A DNA stretch of 64,000 bases from Amycolatopsis tolypomycina (lineage in GTDB: Bacteria > Actinomycetota > Actinomycetes > Mycobacteriales > Pseudonocardiaceae): positions 5,084,001-5,148,000 of the forward strand of contig NZ_FNSO01000004.1 of NCBI RefSeq assembly GCF_900105945.1, read 5' to 3'. This document shows, piece after piece, positions 55,268-63,561 of this stretch. Made by a program: the position numbers and the translations under genes. Within the stretch, counting starts at the first letter, position 1. Every line of letters begins with the position of its first letter. Below the pieces are notes generated by a model. That model searched no databases. It worked only from the letters and a program-made list of their open reading frames with translations, and was not told the DNA's origin.

Positions 55268-56143
55268 ATGGCCACCACGCAAGGTCCGATCGTGCCGCGC
55301 CGGCGGATCGCGGACACGCTCCGGAGCCTGCGTGACGAATCCGGCCGGACTCTCGAAGAGGTCGCCGAAGCGCTGCTGATCTCGACGTCGAAGCTGTCCC
55401 GCCTCGAGAACGCCCAGGGCAGCCCGCAGGCCAGGGACGTCCGGGACCTGATCCGCTTCTACGGCATCGAGAACACGCAGCTGGCCGAGCAGCTGATGCG
55501 CTGGGTGAAAGCGTCCGGGCGGCAGGGCTGGTGGACCGACTACTCGCAGACCACGGCGACCCCGGGGCTCGACGCCCACCTCGCGTACGAGTCCGAAGCG
55601 ACCGTGGCCCGGATCTACACGATCCCGCTGCTGCCGGTGCTCCTGCAGACCCCGGACTACGCCCGCGCCCAGTACTCGACGCACGAGCCGTGGTGGTCGG
55701 CCGAGGAGGTCGACCGGCTCGTCGACCTGCGCGAGCACCGCAAGCACGTCCTCGCCGAGCGCGAGGACATGGAGCCGCTGCGGCTGGTCGCGGTCACCCA
55801 CGAGTCCGCGCTGCGGCAGTTCGTCGGCTCGCGCGAGATCATGCACGCCCAGCTCGACCACCTGGTCGAACGCTCCACCGCGCCGAACATCGAGCTGCGC
55901 GTCTTCCCGTTCGCCCATCCCCCGCTGTTCTCGATGAGCTGCATGTACGCCTACTTCGAGTTCGAAAACGAGCTCGACCGCGACATCGTCCACATCGAAA
56001 CCCACGCCGGGTTCCGGCACATCGAGACCGCCAAGACGGTCGAGTACTACCGCGGCTACCACGACGCCCTCGTCGCCGCGTCCCTCGAACCCGACCAGAG
56101 CCGTGCCCTGATCCGCGAGATCCAGGCCGCGCAGTTCGGCTGA
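55268..56143 (+). CDS. XRE-family regulator with DUF5753 domain
   Basis: 291 residues from ATG 55268 (AAGG a few bases ahead). Helix-turn-helix at about 10-65 (RRIADTLRSLRDESGRTLEEVAEALLISTSKLSRLENAQG) and DUF5753 at about 105-285 (ESEATVARIYTIPLLPVLLQTPDYARAQ, FRHIETAKTVEYY). In Streptomyces and relatives these regulators (BldB/WhiJ-like partners) usually sit beside a DUF397 protein; here a 2-oxoglutarate dioxygenase gene follows by 29 bases instead. Likely a regulator of development or secondary metabolism; target unknown. Confidence 0.85.
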   Translation: MATTQGPIVPRRRIADTLRSLRDESGRTLEEVAEALLISTSKLSRLENAQGSPQARDVRDLIRFYGIENTQLAEQLMRWVKASGRQGWWTDYSQTTATPGLDAHLAYESEATVARIYTIPLLPVLLQTPDYARAQYSTHEPWWSAEEVDRLVDLREHRKHVLAEREDMEPLRLVAVTHESALRQFVGSREIMHAQLDHLVERSTAPNIELRVFPFAHPPLFSMSCMYAYFEFENELDRDIVHIETHAGFRHIETAKTVEYYRGYHDALVAASLEPDQSRALIREIQAAQFG

Positions 56144-56172
56144 TCCCCTTCCCTCCACGTTGGGACCCACGC

Positions 56173-56877
56173 ATGGCCTTCGATTTTCCCGTTCCCGAAG
56201 AACTCCGCCTGCACCGGAAGCGGCTCGACACCGACGGCTACCTCGTGGTGTCCGACGACGAACTGGGCCTGCCCGGCGCGCGCCTGCGCGAGCACCTCCT
56301 GCGCACGTACTTCACCCCGCAGGTGCTCCGCTGCTACCCCGGCGACATCCCCGCCGACCGGGAACGGGCCCGGGACGTCGTCGAATACCGGTGGCACGGC
56401 GAGGAAGTGGCACTGGCCGAGCACCCCGAGATCGCCATCGAAGACCGCGGTGGCCGCCCCGAGCGCCGCGAGTACGCCCGCACCCCGGTCGCCGGCGACC
56501 CGCTGTTCGCGGCCTGGATCCGCGCCGCGCTCGGCCTGCTGCCCGAACACCGCCGCCGGTCGCGGGGCACGTTCGGCGTCAACATCTTCCGCACCTTCAC
56601 CAACGTCGTGACGCGCCCGCATGCCGACGGCGAGGAATTCGTCTTCGTCTACGTCGTGGACCGCGACGGCACCGGCGCCCAGACGACGCTCTTCCGCCCG
56701 GACGCCCCGGACACCGCGGTCCACCGGCAGCGGCTGGAACCGGGGCAGCTCATCGTGTTCGAGGACGCCCGGTTCCTGCACACGGCCAGCCCGCTGATCG
56801 CCCCGCCCGGCGGCCGCGCCCGCCGCGACGCGCTCGTGTGCACGGTGGACTACCCGCAGACCTACGGGCTCGGCTGA
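56173..56877 (+). CDS. 2-oxoglutarate/Fe(II)-dependent dioxygenase (BsmA-type)
   Basis: 234 residues from ATG 56173. The double-stranded beta-helix of the PF10014-like family: NIFRTFTNVVTRPHADGEEFVFVYVVDR contains the H-x-D iron ligands (HAD), and RFLHTASPLI the distal His, with a later Arg as candidate 2-oxoglutarate anchor. Members include L-isoleucine 4-hydroxylase and BsmA; they hydroxylate free amino acids or small molecules. It is 29 bases behind the XRE-DUF5753 gene, so probably its direct partner or target (inference). Substrate cannot be told. Confidence 0.75.
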   Translation: MAFDFPVPEELRLHRKRLDTDGYLVVSDDELGLPGARLREHLLRTYFTPQVLRCYPGDIPADRERARDVVEYRWHGEEVALAEHPEIAIEDRGGRPERREYARTPVAGDPLFAAWIRAALGLLPEHRRRSRGTFGVNIFRTFTNVVTRPHADGEEFVFVYVVDRDGTGAQTTLFRPDAPDTAVHRQRLEPGQLIVFEDARFLHTASPLIAPPGGRARRDALVCTVDYPQTYGLG

Positions 56878-56880
56878 CGC

Positions 56881-57330
56881 TCACCCGAAGATGGCCACCG
56901 GATCGCCGGTGAACCAGGCGTTGTCGATGACGACGCGGCGCATCACCCAGCGGTCGCCGTCGCGGACCAGGTCGACGTCGTAGCGGTTCTTCAGCAGCGC
57001 GTGCGTGCGGTGGTGCGGGCTCAGCAGGTGCTGGGCTTCGACCAGCGCCGTCAGGTGGGCCGTGTCGCCGTCGACCGTCACCCGCGGGTTGGTCACCTGG
57101 TGGGTGGTGTCGACGCGGCCGGTGAACATCCCCAGGATCGTGTCCACGATGCCGTCGCGCCCGGTCAGCACCGGCGGCGACGCGCCCCACCGCGCGGCCG
57201 CGGGCCGGAAGTCCACCTCGGCGTCGGCGGCGAACGACGACGCGAACAGCTCGCGGTCCTTGAGGTCCTGGCCGAGCGCGAAGCGGTACAGCGCGTCGAC
57301 GATCTCCAGGCGGTCGTGCAGGTCCGGCAT
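56881..57330 (-). CDS. SnoaL-like (NTF2 fold) protein
   Basis: 149 residues from ATG 57330 (GGGAG upstream). NTF2-like/SnoaL fold: LEIVDALYRFALGQDLKDRELFASSFAADAEVDFRP, TGRDGIVDTILGMFTGRVDTTHQVTNPRVTVDGDTAHLTALVEAQH. The conserved H in TTHQVTNP is typical of aromatic-compound dehydratase/SnoaL_4 members such as ring-cleavage accessory or scytalone-dehydratase-like enzymes. Divergent from a LysR gene with a dyad between them, so probably its target. Substrate unknown. Confidence 0.75.
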   Translation of the reverse strand: MPDLHDRLEIVDALYRFALGQDLKDRELFASSFAADAEVDFRPAAARWGASPPVLTGRDGIVDTILGMFTGRVDTTHQVTNPRVTVDGDTAHLTALVEAQHLLSPHHRTHALLKNRYDVDLVRDGDRWVMRRVVIDNAWFTGDPVAIFG

Positions 57331-57409
57331 CGGGGCTCCCTTTCGAGGTGGCTTGTGCGCTCCAGCCTGCTGAGCCCTGGGAAGCCGATCAACGCGCTTC
57401 TGTGCCACG

Positions 57410-57432
57410 ATCGTTAAGCACGAGTTGACGAT
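57410..57432. promoter_or_regulatory. LysR binding-site candidate ATCGT-N13-ACGAT
   Basis: A perfect 5-bp inverted repeat with a 13-base spacer, just upstream of the LysR start and 80 bases before the divergent SnoaL start. Position and size fit a LysR recognition site. Confidence 0.45.
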
Positions 57433-57442
57433 GGGGGCGGGC

Positions 57443-58309
57443 ATGCCGGACTGGCGGGAGCTCGAAACGTTCCTGACGCTGGCCGAGGAACTGCACTTCG
57501 GCCGCACGGCCGAGCGCCTGCACGTCTCCACCGCGCAGGTCAGCCAGACGATCCGCAAGCTCGAACGCCGGATCGGCGTGCCCCTGTTCACCCGGACCAG
57601 CCGCCGCGTCGAGCTGACGCCGTCGGGGCGGCGGTTCCGCGCCGACCTGGAGCCGGCCTTCACGGCGGTCGGGGCGGCGGTGGCGAAGGCGGTGGAGGCC
57701 GGCCGCGGGGTCACCGGCACGCTGCGCGTGGCGTTCGGCGACGCGGCGGGCGGGCAGCTGCTCGCCGGGGTGGCCGAACGGTTCCGGCGGCGCGACCCCG
57801 GCTGCACTGTCGAGTTCCGGGAGGTGCGCCCGGCCGAGGTCCTGCCCTGGCTGCGCGCAGGCGAGGTCGACGTCGTGCTCACCGGGCTCCCGCTGCCCGC
57901 CCCGGACCTCGTCGCCGGCCCGGTCCTCGTGCGAGAGCTGCGGTTCCTCGCCGTCGCGCCCACGCACCCGTTCGCCCGCCGGGACGCGGTGCCGGTCGCC
58001 GACCTGGCCCGGGTCACCGTGCTGCGCTGCGCGCTGCCGGACCTGTGGCTCGACGAACACGCGCCCGGCGCCGAGCCGCGGCCGCGAGCCGGCCTGCAGG
58101 AGCTGCTCACCCTGGCCGGCGCCGGCGAGGGTGTGCTGCCGGTCGGCGCCCACATCCGCCGCTACTACCCGCGGCCCGACGTCGCGTACGTGCCGCTCAG
58201 CGGCGCTCCGCTCCTCGAATGGGGGCTCGTGTGGCCGTCCGGAACGGCGTCCGCGCGGGTGCGGGCCTTCGCCGAGGCCGCGGCGGACCTCGTCCGCGAG
58301 CCCGCCTGA
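57443..58309 (+). CDS. LysR-family regulator
   Basis: 288 residues from ATG 57443; an upstream TTG at 57425 would add six residues. Helix-turn-helix at 1-60 (MPDWRELETFLTLAEELHFGRTAERLHVSTAQVSQTIRKLERRIG) and an effector domain (GTLRVAFGDAAGGQLLAGVAERFRRRDPG). The helix-turn-helix of this group often controls genes for small aromatic substrates. Divergent from the SnoaL-like gene; ends three bases before the convergent STAS gene. Confidence 0.85.
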   Translation: MPDWRELETFLTLAEELHFGRTAERLHVSTAQVSQTIRKLERRIGVPLFTRTSRRVELTPSGRRFRADLEPAFTAVGAAVAKAVEAGRGVTGTLRVAFGDAAGGQLLAGVAERFRRRDPGCTVEFREVRPAEVLPWLRAGEVDVVLTGLPLPAPDLVAGPVLVRELRFLAVAPTHPFARRDAVPVADLARVTVLRCALPDLWLDEHAPGAEPRPRAGLQELLTLAGAGEGVLPVGAHIRRYYPRPDVAYVPLSGAPLLEWGLVWPSGTASARVRAFAEAAADLVREPA

Positions 58310-58312
58310 CGC

Positions 58313-58690
58313 TCAGCACGGCAGCCAGCGCACCTCGAGCGGCTGGTAGGCGACGATCGTCGCCAGGCGGTCCGGGAACACCGGCACGCGGTCGCCGAGC
58401 CGGGTGCGGCGGACCACCCGTTCCACGCCGGTGCCGGGCGGGGCGACCAGGCACCCCGGCAGGTCGCGGTCCCGGCAGCGCTCGAGCGCCTCGCACAGGC
58501 GGCGGACGCCGTGTTCGGACAGGAAGTCGAGCCGGCCGAGGTCGATCACCAGCAGCCGTGGCCACGGCAGCTCGCACAGGGCTGTCTCGAGGACCGACGC
58601 CCAGCGCAGCACCGTCGAGATGCCCGGCTCGCCGAGCATCTCCACGACGAGCACGCCAGGCCGTTCCGAGGCGACGTCGTCGTCGCGCAT
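58313..58690 (-). CDS. STAS-domain protein (anti-anti-sigma type)
   Basis: 125 residues from ATG 58690. STAS core: VLVVEMLGEPGISTVLRWASVLETAL, LLVIDLGRLDFLSEHGVRRLCEALERC. Where the phosphosite would be, LSEHG keeps a Ser followed by Glu/His, so phosphorylation is possible but less typical than LASAG. The C-terminal part (VERVVRRTRLGDRVPVFPDRLATIVAY) is the usual end of the domain. Isolated from any anti-sigma gene; divergent from the msrA promoter region. Confidence 0.72.
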   Translation of the reverse strand: MRDDDVASERPGVLVVEMLGEPGISTVLRWASVLETALCELPWPRLLVIDLGRLDFLSEHGVRRLCEALERCRDRDLPGCLVAPPGTGVERVVRRTRLGDRVPVFPDRLATIVAYQPLEVRWLPC

Positions 58691-58763
58691 CGCGCCTCCC
58701 GGGAGTCATCCCGTCCCGGGCCTCATCGTCCCACGTCACGTCAGGCTTCCGTAATACCCGCGT

Positions 58764-58790
58764 GGAATCATCGAGGGGCCGGAGCAGTTG
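58764..58790 (+). promoter_or_regulatory. SigR (SigH)-type oxidative stress promoter
   Basis: GGAAT at 58764-58768, exactly 18 bases, then GTTG at 58787-58790: the GGAAT-N18-GTT consensus of the thiol-oxidative-stress ECF sigma factor SigR of Streptomyces and SigH of mycobacteria. It lies about 40 bases before the msrA start. msrA genes are known members of that regulon. Confidence 0.8.
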
Positions 58791-58830
58791 TAACGGGCGG
58801 TAGCACCGCACGAGGAGAAGGAGTGACGCC

Positions 58831-59346
58831 GTGACCACGTCAACCGAAAGGGCCGTCCTGGCCGGCGGCTGCTTCTGGGGCATGCAGGAGCTGTTCCGCC
58901 GTCAGCCCGGGGTGATCTCGACCCGGGTCGGTTACAGCGGCGGCGACGTCGCAGGCGCCACCTACCGCAACCACGGCACACACGCCGAGGCGATCGAGGT
59001 GATCTACGACCCCGCGCAGACGACGTTCCGCGACCTGCTCGAGTTCTTCTTCCAGGTGCACGACCCGACGACGAAGAACCGCCAGGGCAACGACATCGGC
59101 CTGAGCTACCGCTCGGCGATCTTCTTCGAGAACGACGAGCAGAAGCGGGTCGCCGAGGACACGATCGCCGACGTCGACGCGTCGGGGCTGTGGCCGGGCA
59201 AGGTCGTCACCGAGGTCGCCCCGGTGGGTGACTTCTGGGAGGCCGAGCCGGAGCACCAGGACTACCTCCAGCGCATCCCGAACGGGTACACGTGCCACTT
59301 CGTGCGCCCGGGCTGGAAGCTCCCGAAGCGTGAGAAGACCGCCTGA
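58831..59346 (+). CDS. msrA: Peptide-methionine (S)-S-oxide reductase
   Basis: 171 residues from GTG 58831. It opens with the active-site motif GGCFWGM (Cys14), followed by [53 protein letters not shown] and a second Cys in YTCHFVRPG near the C-terminus. MsrA reduces S-methionine sulfoxide in proteins with thioredoxin or mycothiol, repairing oxidative damage in the cytoplasm. The promoter is of the SigR type and a long perfect terminator follows at 59359. Confidence 0.92.
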   Translation: MTTSTERAVLAGGCFWGMQELFRRQPGVISTRVGYSGGDVAGATYRNHGTHAEAIEVIYDPAQTTFRDLLEFFFQVHDPTTKNRQGNDIGLSYRSAIFFENDEQKRVAEDTIADVDASGLWPGKVVTEVAPVGDFWEAEPEHQDYLQRIPNGYTCHFVRPGWKLPKREKTA

Positions 59347-59358
59347 CCGCAGTACCAC

Positions 59359-59399
59359 CGAAGGGCCCCTTCGCCGATCTCCGGCGAAGGGGCCCTTCG
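59359..59399 (+). terminator. Perfect terminator hairpin after msrA
   Basis: An 18-bp perfect stem (CGAAGGGCCCCTTCGCCG, 59359-59376; complement at 59382-59399) with a 5-base loop begins 13 bases after the msrA stop. Confidence 0.88.
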
Positions 59400-59668
59400 T
59401 CGTCTCGGACGCACTGAAGATCGACCGAACGGCGGTGACCCCCATCAAGTCCTCAATGGACAGTGCATAATCCGGGTCCCAATAGCGTCGAATGTCCTAT
59501 TTGGCATGTATTGCGACATGCAGATAAGACCGTACGTTCGTCGCTTGTTCACGAGGCTTCGACCCCGGATCCTGATTTCCGCTAAGCCGCACCATTTTTC
59601 CCCGTCGTCCCCGTTCTCGGCCCGGCTCGACCCCGGGCCGGTTCGCCCTGCCCGGAGGAGATCCTTCG
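59400..59668 (+). other. AT-richer upstream region of the M4 protease gene
   Basis: 269 bases with noticeably lower GC than the genes around. GCATGT (59504-59509), ATTGCG, ACATGC (59516-59521) is a perfect 6-bp inverted repeat, a possible operator. AGGAGAT at 59656-59662 is the ribosome site. No open frame or RNA gene recognised. Confidence 0.45.
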
Positions 59669-61945
59669 ATGCACCTGAGACGTCCATTCGTCTTGGCCGC
59701 GAGCGGCGCGCTCATCGCCGCGGTGTGCACGACCACCACCGCCCAGGCCCAGCCCACGACCCCGAACGCCGTCCCGGACGCCCAGACCCTGGCCGTGTCG
59801 GCGGCGGCCGGGCTCGTGGCGAGCAGGCCCGCCGCGCTGCACGCGAGCGCGGACGACGTTTTCCTGGCCCAGAAGGCGATTTCCGCCACCAACGGCCTGA
59901 AGTACATCCCGTACGAGCGCAGCTACAAGGGCCTGGCCGTGGTGGGCGGCGACTTCGTGGTCGCCACCGACTCGACGGGCCAGGTGCTCGGCACCTCCGT
60001 CGCGCAGGACCAGACGATCAACCTGGCCACCACCACGGCGAAGGTCTCGAAGGACGCGGCCGAGACGACCGCGCGGCAGCAGCTGTCCGCGGTGGAGAGC
60101 ATCAGCCCCGCCCAGCAGGTCGTCTACGCGCTCGGCACGCCGACGCTGGCGTGGAAGACCACCGTCGTCGGCCGCGACGCCGAGGGCCCGAGCCGGCTCG
60201 ACGTCATCGTCGACGCCGCCACCGGCAAGGTGCTCCGCACGCAGGAGCACGTCATGAACGGTGACGGCACCAGCGCGTACAACCGCCCGAACCCGGTGCA
60301 CCTCGACACGACCGTGTCCGGCAGCACGTACTCGCTGAAGGACCCGAACCTCACCAACGTCTCCTGCCAGGACGCGGCCAACAACACCACGTTCAGCGGC
60401 CCGGACGACCTGTGGGGCAACGGCAACGCCACCAGCCGCGAGACCGGCTGCGTCGACGCCCTGTTCGCCGCGCAGACCGAGAAGAAGATGCTCACGCAGT
60501 GGCTGGGCCGCAACGGCTTCGACGGCAGCGGCGGCGGCTGGCCGATCCGCGTCGGCCTGAACGACCAGAACGCCTACTACGACGGCAGCCAGGTCCAGAT
60601 CGGCAAGAACACCGCCGGCCAGTGGATCAGCTCGCTGGACGTCGTCGCGCACGAGCTCGGCCACGGCATCGACGACCACACCCCGGGCGGCATCTCCGGT
60701 GCGGGCACGCAGGAGTTCGTCGCGGACGTCTTCGGCGCCTCGACCGAGTGGTTCGCCAACGAGCCTTCGGGCGGCGACGTCCCGGACTTCCTCGTCGGCG
60801 AGACGATCAACCTCGTCGGCTCCGGCCCGATCCGCAACATGTACAACCCGTCGGCACTGGGCGACAAGAACTGCTACGACAGCAGCGTTCCCAACGGTGA
60901 GGTGCACGCGGCCGCCGGCCCCGGCAACCACTGGTTCTACCTGCTGGCCGAAGGCACCAACCCGACCAACGGGCAGCCCACCAGCACCACGTGCAACAGC
61001 TCCACCATCACAGGCCTCGGCGTGCAGAGCGCGCTGAAGATCTTCTACAACGCGATGCTGCTCAAGACCTCCAGCAGCTCGTACCTGAAGTACCGCACCT
61101 GGACGCTGACCGCGGCGAAGAACCTGTTCCCGGGCAGCTGCACCGAGTTCAACACCGTCAAGGCGGCGTGGGACGCGATCAGCGTGCCGGCCCAGTCGGC
61201 CGACCCGACCTGCTCGGCGACCGGCACGGTCACCGTTTCGAACCCGGGCAACCAGTCGACGGTCACGGGCGCTTCGGTGAACCTGCCGCTGTCGGCTTCC
61301 GGCGGCACCGCGCCCTACACGTGGTCGGCCACCGGGCTGCCGGCCGGCCTGTCGATCAGCTCGTCCACCGGCACGATCTCGGGCACCGCGACCACCGCGG
61401 GCACCTCGAACGTCACCGTGACGGCGACCGACAGCGCGGGCAAGCCGGGCACGGCGTCGTTCTCCTGGACGGTCGGCACGACCGGCGGCTGCTCCGGCCA
61501 GAAGATCGCCAACGGCGGCTTCGAATCGGGCGCGACGAGCTGGACCGGCACCACCGGCTCGATCGGCCAGTGGGGCTCGCAGGGCCAGGCCGCGCACGGC
61601 GGCACGTACTCGTCCTGGCTGGACGGCTACGGCACCACGCACACCGAGTCGATCGCGCAGTCGGTGAGCATCCCGGCGGGCTGCCACGCCAGCCTGACGT
61701 TCTACCTGCACATCGACACCGCGGAGACGACCACCTCCACCGCCTACGACAAGCTGACCGTGACCAACGGCAGCGCGACGCTGGGCAGCTACTCCAACCT
61801 GAACAAGGCATCGGGTTACGTGCTCAAGACGATCGACGTCTCGTCGGCCGCCGGCGGCACCCTCGCGCTGAAGTTCACCGGCACCGAGGACAGCTCCCTG
61901 CAGACCTCGTTCGTCATCGACGACGTGGCTGTCACCCTGAGCTGA
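59669..61945 (+). CDS. Secreted thermolysin-like (M4) metalloprotease with C-terminal beta domains
   Basis: 758 residues from ATG 59669. Signal peptide (cleavage near AQA, residue 27); FTP/PepSY propeptide about 50-215 (SYKGLAVVGGDFVVATDSTGQVLG); M4 catalytic domain about 225-515 with HELGH at 328-332 (zinc ligands and catalytic Glu329), third ligand Glu349 in GAGTQEFVADVFG, and catalytic His in GEVHAAAGPGNHWFYLLAEG; an Ig-like (He_PIG) domain about 525-600 and a C-terminal beta-sandwich of the CBM-like or PPC-like type. Extracellular neutral endopeptidase, activated by propeptide removal. It is monocistronic with its own terminator after it. Confidence 0.9.
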   Translation: MHLRRPFVLAASGALIAAVCTTTTAQAQPTTPNAVPDAQTLAVSAAAGLVASRPAALHASADDVFLAQKAISATNGLKYIPYERSYKGLAVVGGDFVVATDSTGQVLGTSVAQDQTINLATTTAKVSKDAAETTARQQLSAVESISPAQQVVYALGTPTLAWKTTVVGRDAEGPSRLDVIVDAATGKVLRTQEHVMNGDGTSAYNRPNPVHLDTTVSGSTYSLKDPNLTNVSCQDAANNTTFSGPDDLWGNGNATSRETGCVDALFAAQTEKKMLTQWLGRNGFDGSGGGWPIRVGLNDQNAYYDGSQVQIGKNTAGQWISSLDVVAHELGHGIDDHTPGGISGAGTQEFVADVFGASTEWFANEPSGGDVPDFLVGETINLVGSGPIRNMYNPSALGDKNCYDSSVPNGEVHAAAGPGNHWFYLLAEGTNPTNGQPTSTTCNSSTITGLGVQSALKIFYNAMLLKTSSSSYLKYRTWTLTAAKNLFPGSCTEFNTVKAAWDAISVPAQSADPTCSATGTVTVSNPGNQSTVTGASVNLPLSASGGTAPYTWSATGLPAGLSISSSTGTISGTATTAGTSNVTVTATDSAGKPGTASFSWTVGTTGGCSGQKIANGGFESGATSWTGTTGSIGQWGSQGQAAHGGTYSSWLDGYGTTHTESIAQSVSIPAGCHASLTFYLHIDTAETTTSTAYDKLTVTNGSATLGSYSNLNKASGYVLKTIDVSSAAGGTLALKFTGTEDSSLQTSFVIDDVAVTLS

Positions 61946-61957
61946 ACGTGAATCACT

Positions 61958-61987
61958 GAAGCGGGGAGGCCACGGTCTCCCCGCTTC
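61958..61987 (+). terminator. Intrinsic terminator after the M4 protease gene
   Basis: GAAGCGGGGAG (61958-61968) pairs perfectly with CTCCCCGCTTC (61977-61987), 8-base loop, followed by GGTGTTTTCC. Confidence 0.88.
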
Positions 61988-62013
61988 GGTGTTTTCCGGA
62001 GCAGAATCAGCGG

Positions 62014-62529
62014 ATGGACACCGAAGAACTGCGGGCGACCCAGGCGCCCCTGAAGGAGAAGTACCGGGAGCAGCCGGAAAGCGCGCTCGTCACGCTGCAC
62101 GCCGACGCCGAGCTGGACGGCCTCGGCATCTCCTGCAAGGTCGAGACCGGCCGCGCGATCGTCGAAGCGGGCCTGCACCCGGCCACCGGCGGCGACGGCA
62201 CCCTCGCCTGTTCGGGGGACATGCTGCTCGAAGCGCTCGTCGCGTGCGCGGGCGTGACGCTGCGGGCCGTGGCGACGTCGCTCGGGCTGACCGTCCGCGG
62301 CGGACGCGTCCGGGCCGAGGGCGACCTCGACTTCCGCGGCACGCTCGCCGTCGCGAAGGACGCGCCGGTGGGCTTCCGCGCCATCCGGCTGTCGTTCGCC
62401 CTCGACACCGATGCTTCGGAGGAGCAGCTCGCCACGCTGAAGAAGCTGACCGAGCGCTACTGCGTCGTGTTCCAGTCGCTGCGCACGCCGCCGGAGTTCG
62501 GCGTCACGCTTTCGGCGAACCAGGGTTAA
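62014..62529 (+). CDS. OsmC-family protein
   Basis: 171 residues from ATG 62014. OsmC/Ohr fold: the region GTLACSGDMLLEALVACAGVTLRAVATSLG contains the conserved helix with a Cys (VACAG) expected for the redox-active pair, preceded by another Cys in LACSG. Such proteins reduce organic hydroperoxides with a dithiol donor, or bind fatty acyl peroxides; the Ohr-like pair of Cys residues here is spaced slightly differently from Ohr. Between the M4 terminator and the ABC transporter genes; probably its own transcript. Consistent with the redox-stress theme of the neighbourhood. Confidence 0.78.
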   Translation: MDTEELRATQAPLKEKYREQPESALVTLHADAELDGLGISCKVETGRAIVEAGLHPATGGDGTLACSGDMLLEALVACAGVTLRAVATSLGLTVRGGRVRAEGDLDFRGTLAVAKDAPVGFRAIRLSFALDTDASEEQLATLKKLTERYCVVFQSLRTPPEFGVTLSANQG

Positions 62530-62592
62530 ACCCGGAGGACAAATCGAGCCGCTTGGCCTAGCTTGTCGGGGTCACCTGAAGGGGGAGCCGAC

Positions 62593-63561
62593 ATGCCACA
62601 GCCGGAGCCGGACACCGCCGTCCGGGTACGCGGGCTCGTGAAGACCTATGGTTCGACGCGCGCGCTCGACGGCGTCGACCTCGACATCCCGGCCGGGCAG
62701 GTGCTCGGCCTGCTCGGCCCGAACGGCGCCGGGAAGACCACCACCGTGCGCATCCTGACCACGCTGCTGCGCCCGGACTCGGGGTCGGCGCACGTGGCAG
62801 GCTACGACGTGCTCGCCGAGCCGGACGAGGTGCGGCGGCGGATCGGGCTGTCCGGCCAGTACGCGGCCGTCGACGAGAACCTGACCGGGTTCGAGAACCT
62901 CTACATGGTCGGGCGGCTCTACGGCCGGAAGAAGGCCGCGGCCCGCTCGCGGGCCCGGGAGCTGCTCACGCGGTTCCGGCTCGAAGAGGCCGCCGACCGG
63001 CCGGCGAAGGGCTACTCCGGGGGCATGCGCCGCCGGCTCGACCTCGCGGGCGCGCTGGTCGCCGAGCCGACCGTCGTCGTGCTGGACGAGCCCACCACCG
63101 GCCTCGACCCGGGCGGGCGGCTCGACACCTGGGAGGTCATCAAGGAGCTGGTGGCCGACGGCACCACCGTGCTGCTGACCACCCAGTACCTCGAAGAGGC
63201 CGACCAGCTCGCCGACTCGATCGTGGTGATCGACCACGGCCGGGTGATCGCCCGCGGCACGGCGGACGAGCTGAAGGCGCAGACCGGTGGCGAGCGCCTC
63301 GAGCTCGTCGTCGCCTCGGCCGCGGACCTGCCGGCCACTTTGGACGTGCTGCGCGCGGTCGGCACCGGCGAGCCGTCCGGCGACGACCACACGCGGCGCG
63401 CCGAGATCCTCGTCGACACCGGGCCGAAGGCCCTGATCGAGGCGCTGCGGCGGCTCGACTCCCAAGGCATCACGGTCCAGGACGTCGGCCTGCACCGGCC
63501 GACCCTCGACGACGTCTTCCTGTCCCTGACCGGCCACGGCGCTTCGGAGGCTGCCCAGTGA
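62593..63561 (+). CDS. DrrA-type ABC transporter ATP-binding protein
   Basis: 322 residues from ATG 62593 (GGGGGAG upstream). Walker A GLLGPNGAGKTTT at about residue 41, Q-loop LSGQYAAVDENLTG, signature YSGGMRRRLDLAGAL, Walker B VVVLDEPTTGLDPGGR, and the long C-terminal extension with a PTLDDVFLSLTG end, typical of daunorubicin-resistance (DrrA) and other export-type ATPases. It pairs with the downstream membrane protein, its TGA overlapping that gene's GTG. Probably exports a drug, lipid or polyketide; the substrate is unknown. Confidence 0.88.
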   Translation: MPQPEPDTAVRVRGLVKTYGSTRALDGVDLDIPAGQVLGLLGPNGAGKTTTVRILTTLLRPDSGSAHVAGYDVLAEPDEVRRRIGLSGQYAAVDENLTGFENLYMVGRLYGRKKAAARSRARELLTRFRLEEAADRPAKGYSGGMRRRLDLAGALVAEPTVVVLDEPTTGLDPGGRLDTWEVIKELVADGTTVLLTTQYLEEADQLADSIVVIDHGRVIARGTADELKAQTGGERLELVVASAADLPATLDVLRAVGTGEPSGDDHTRRAEILVDTGPKALIEALRRLDSQGITVQDVGLHRPTLDDVFLSLTGHGASEAAQ

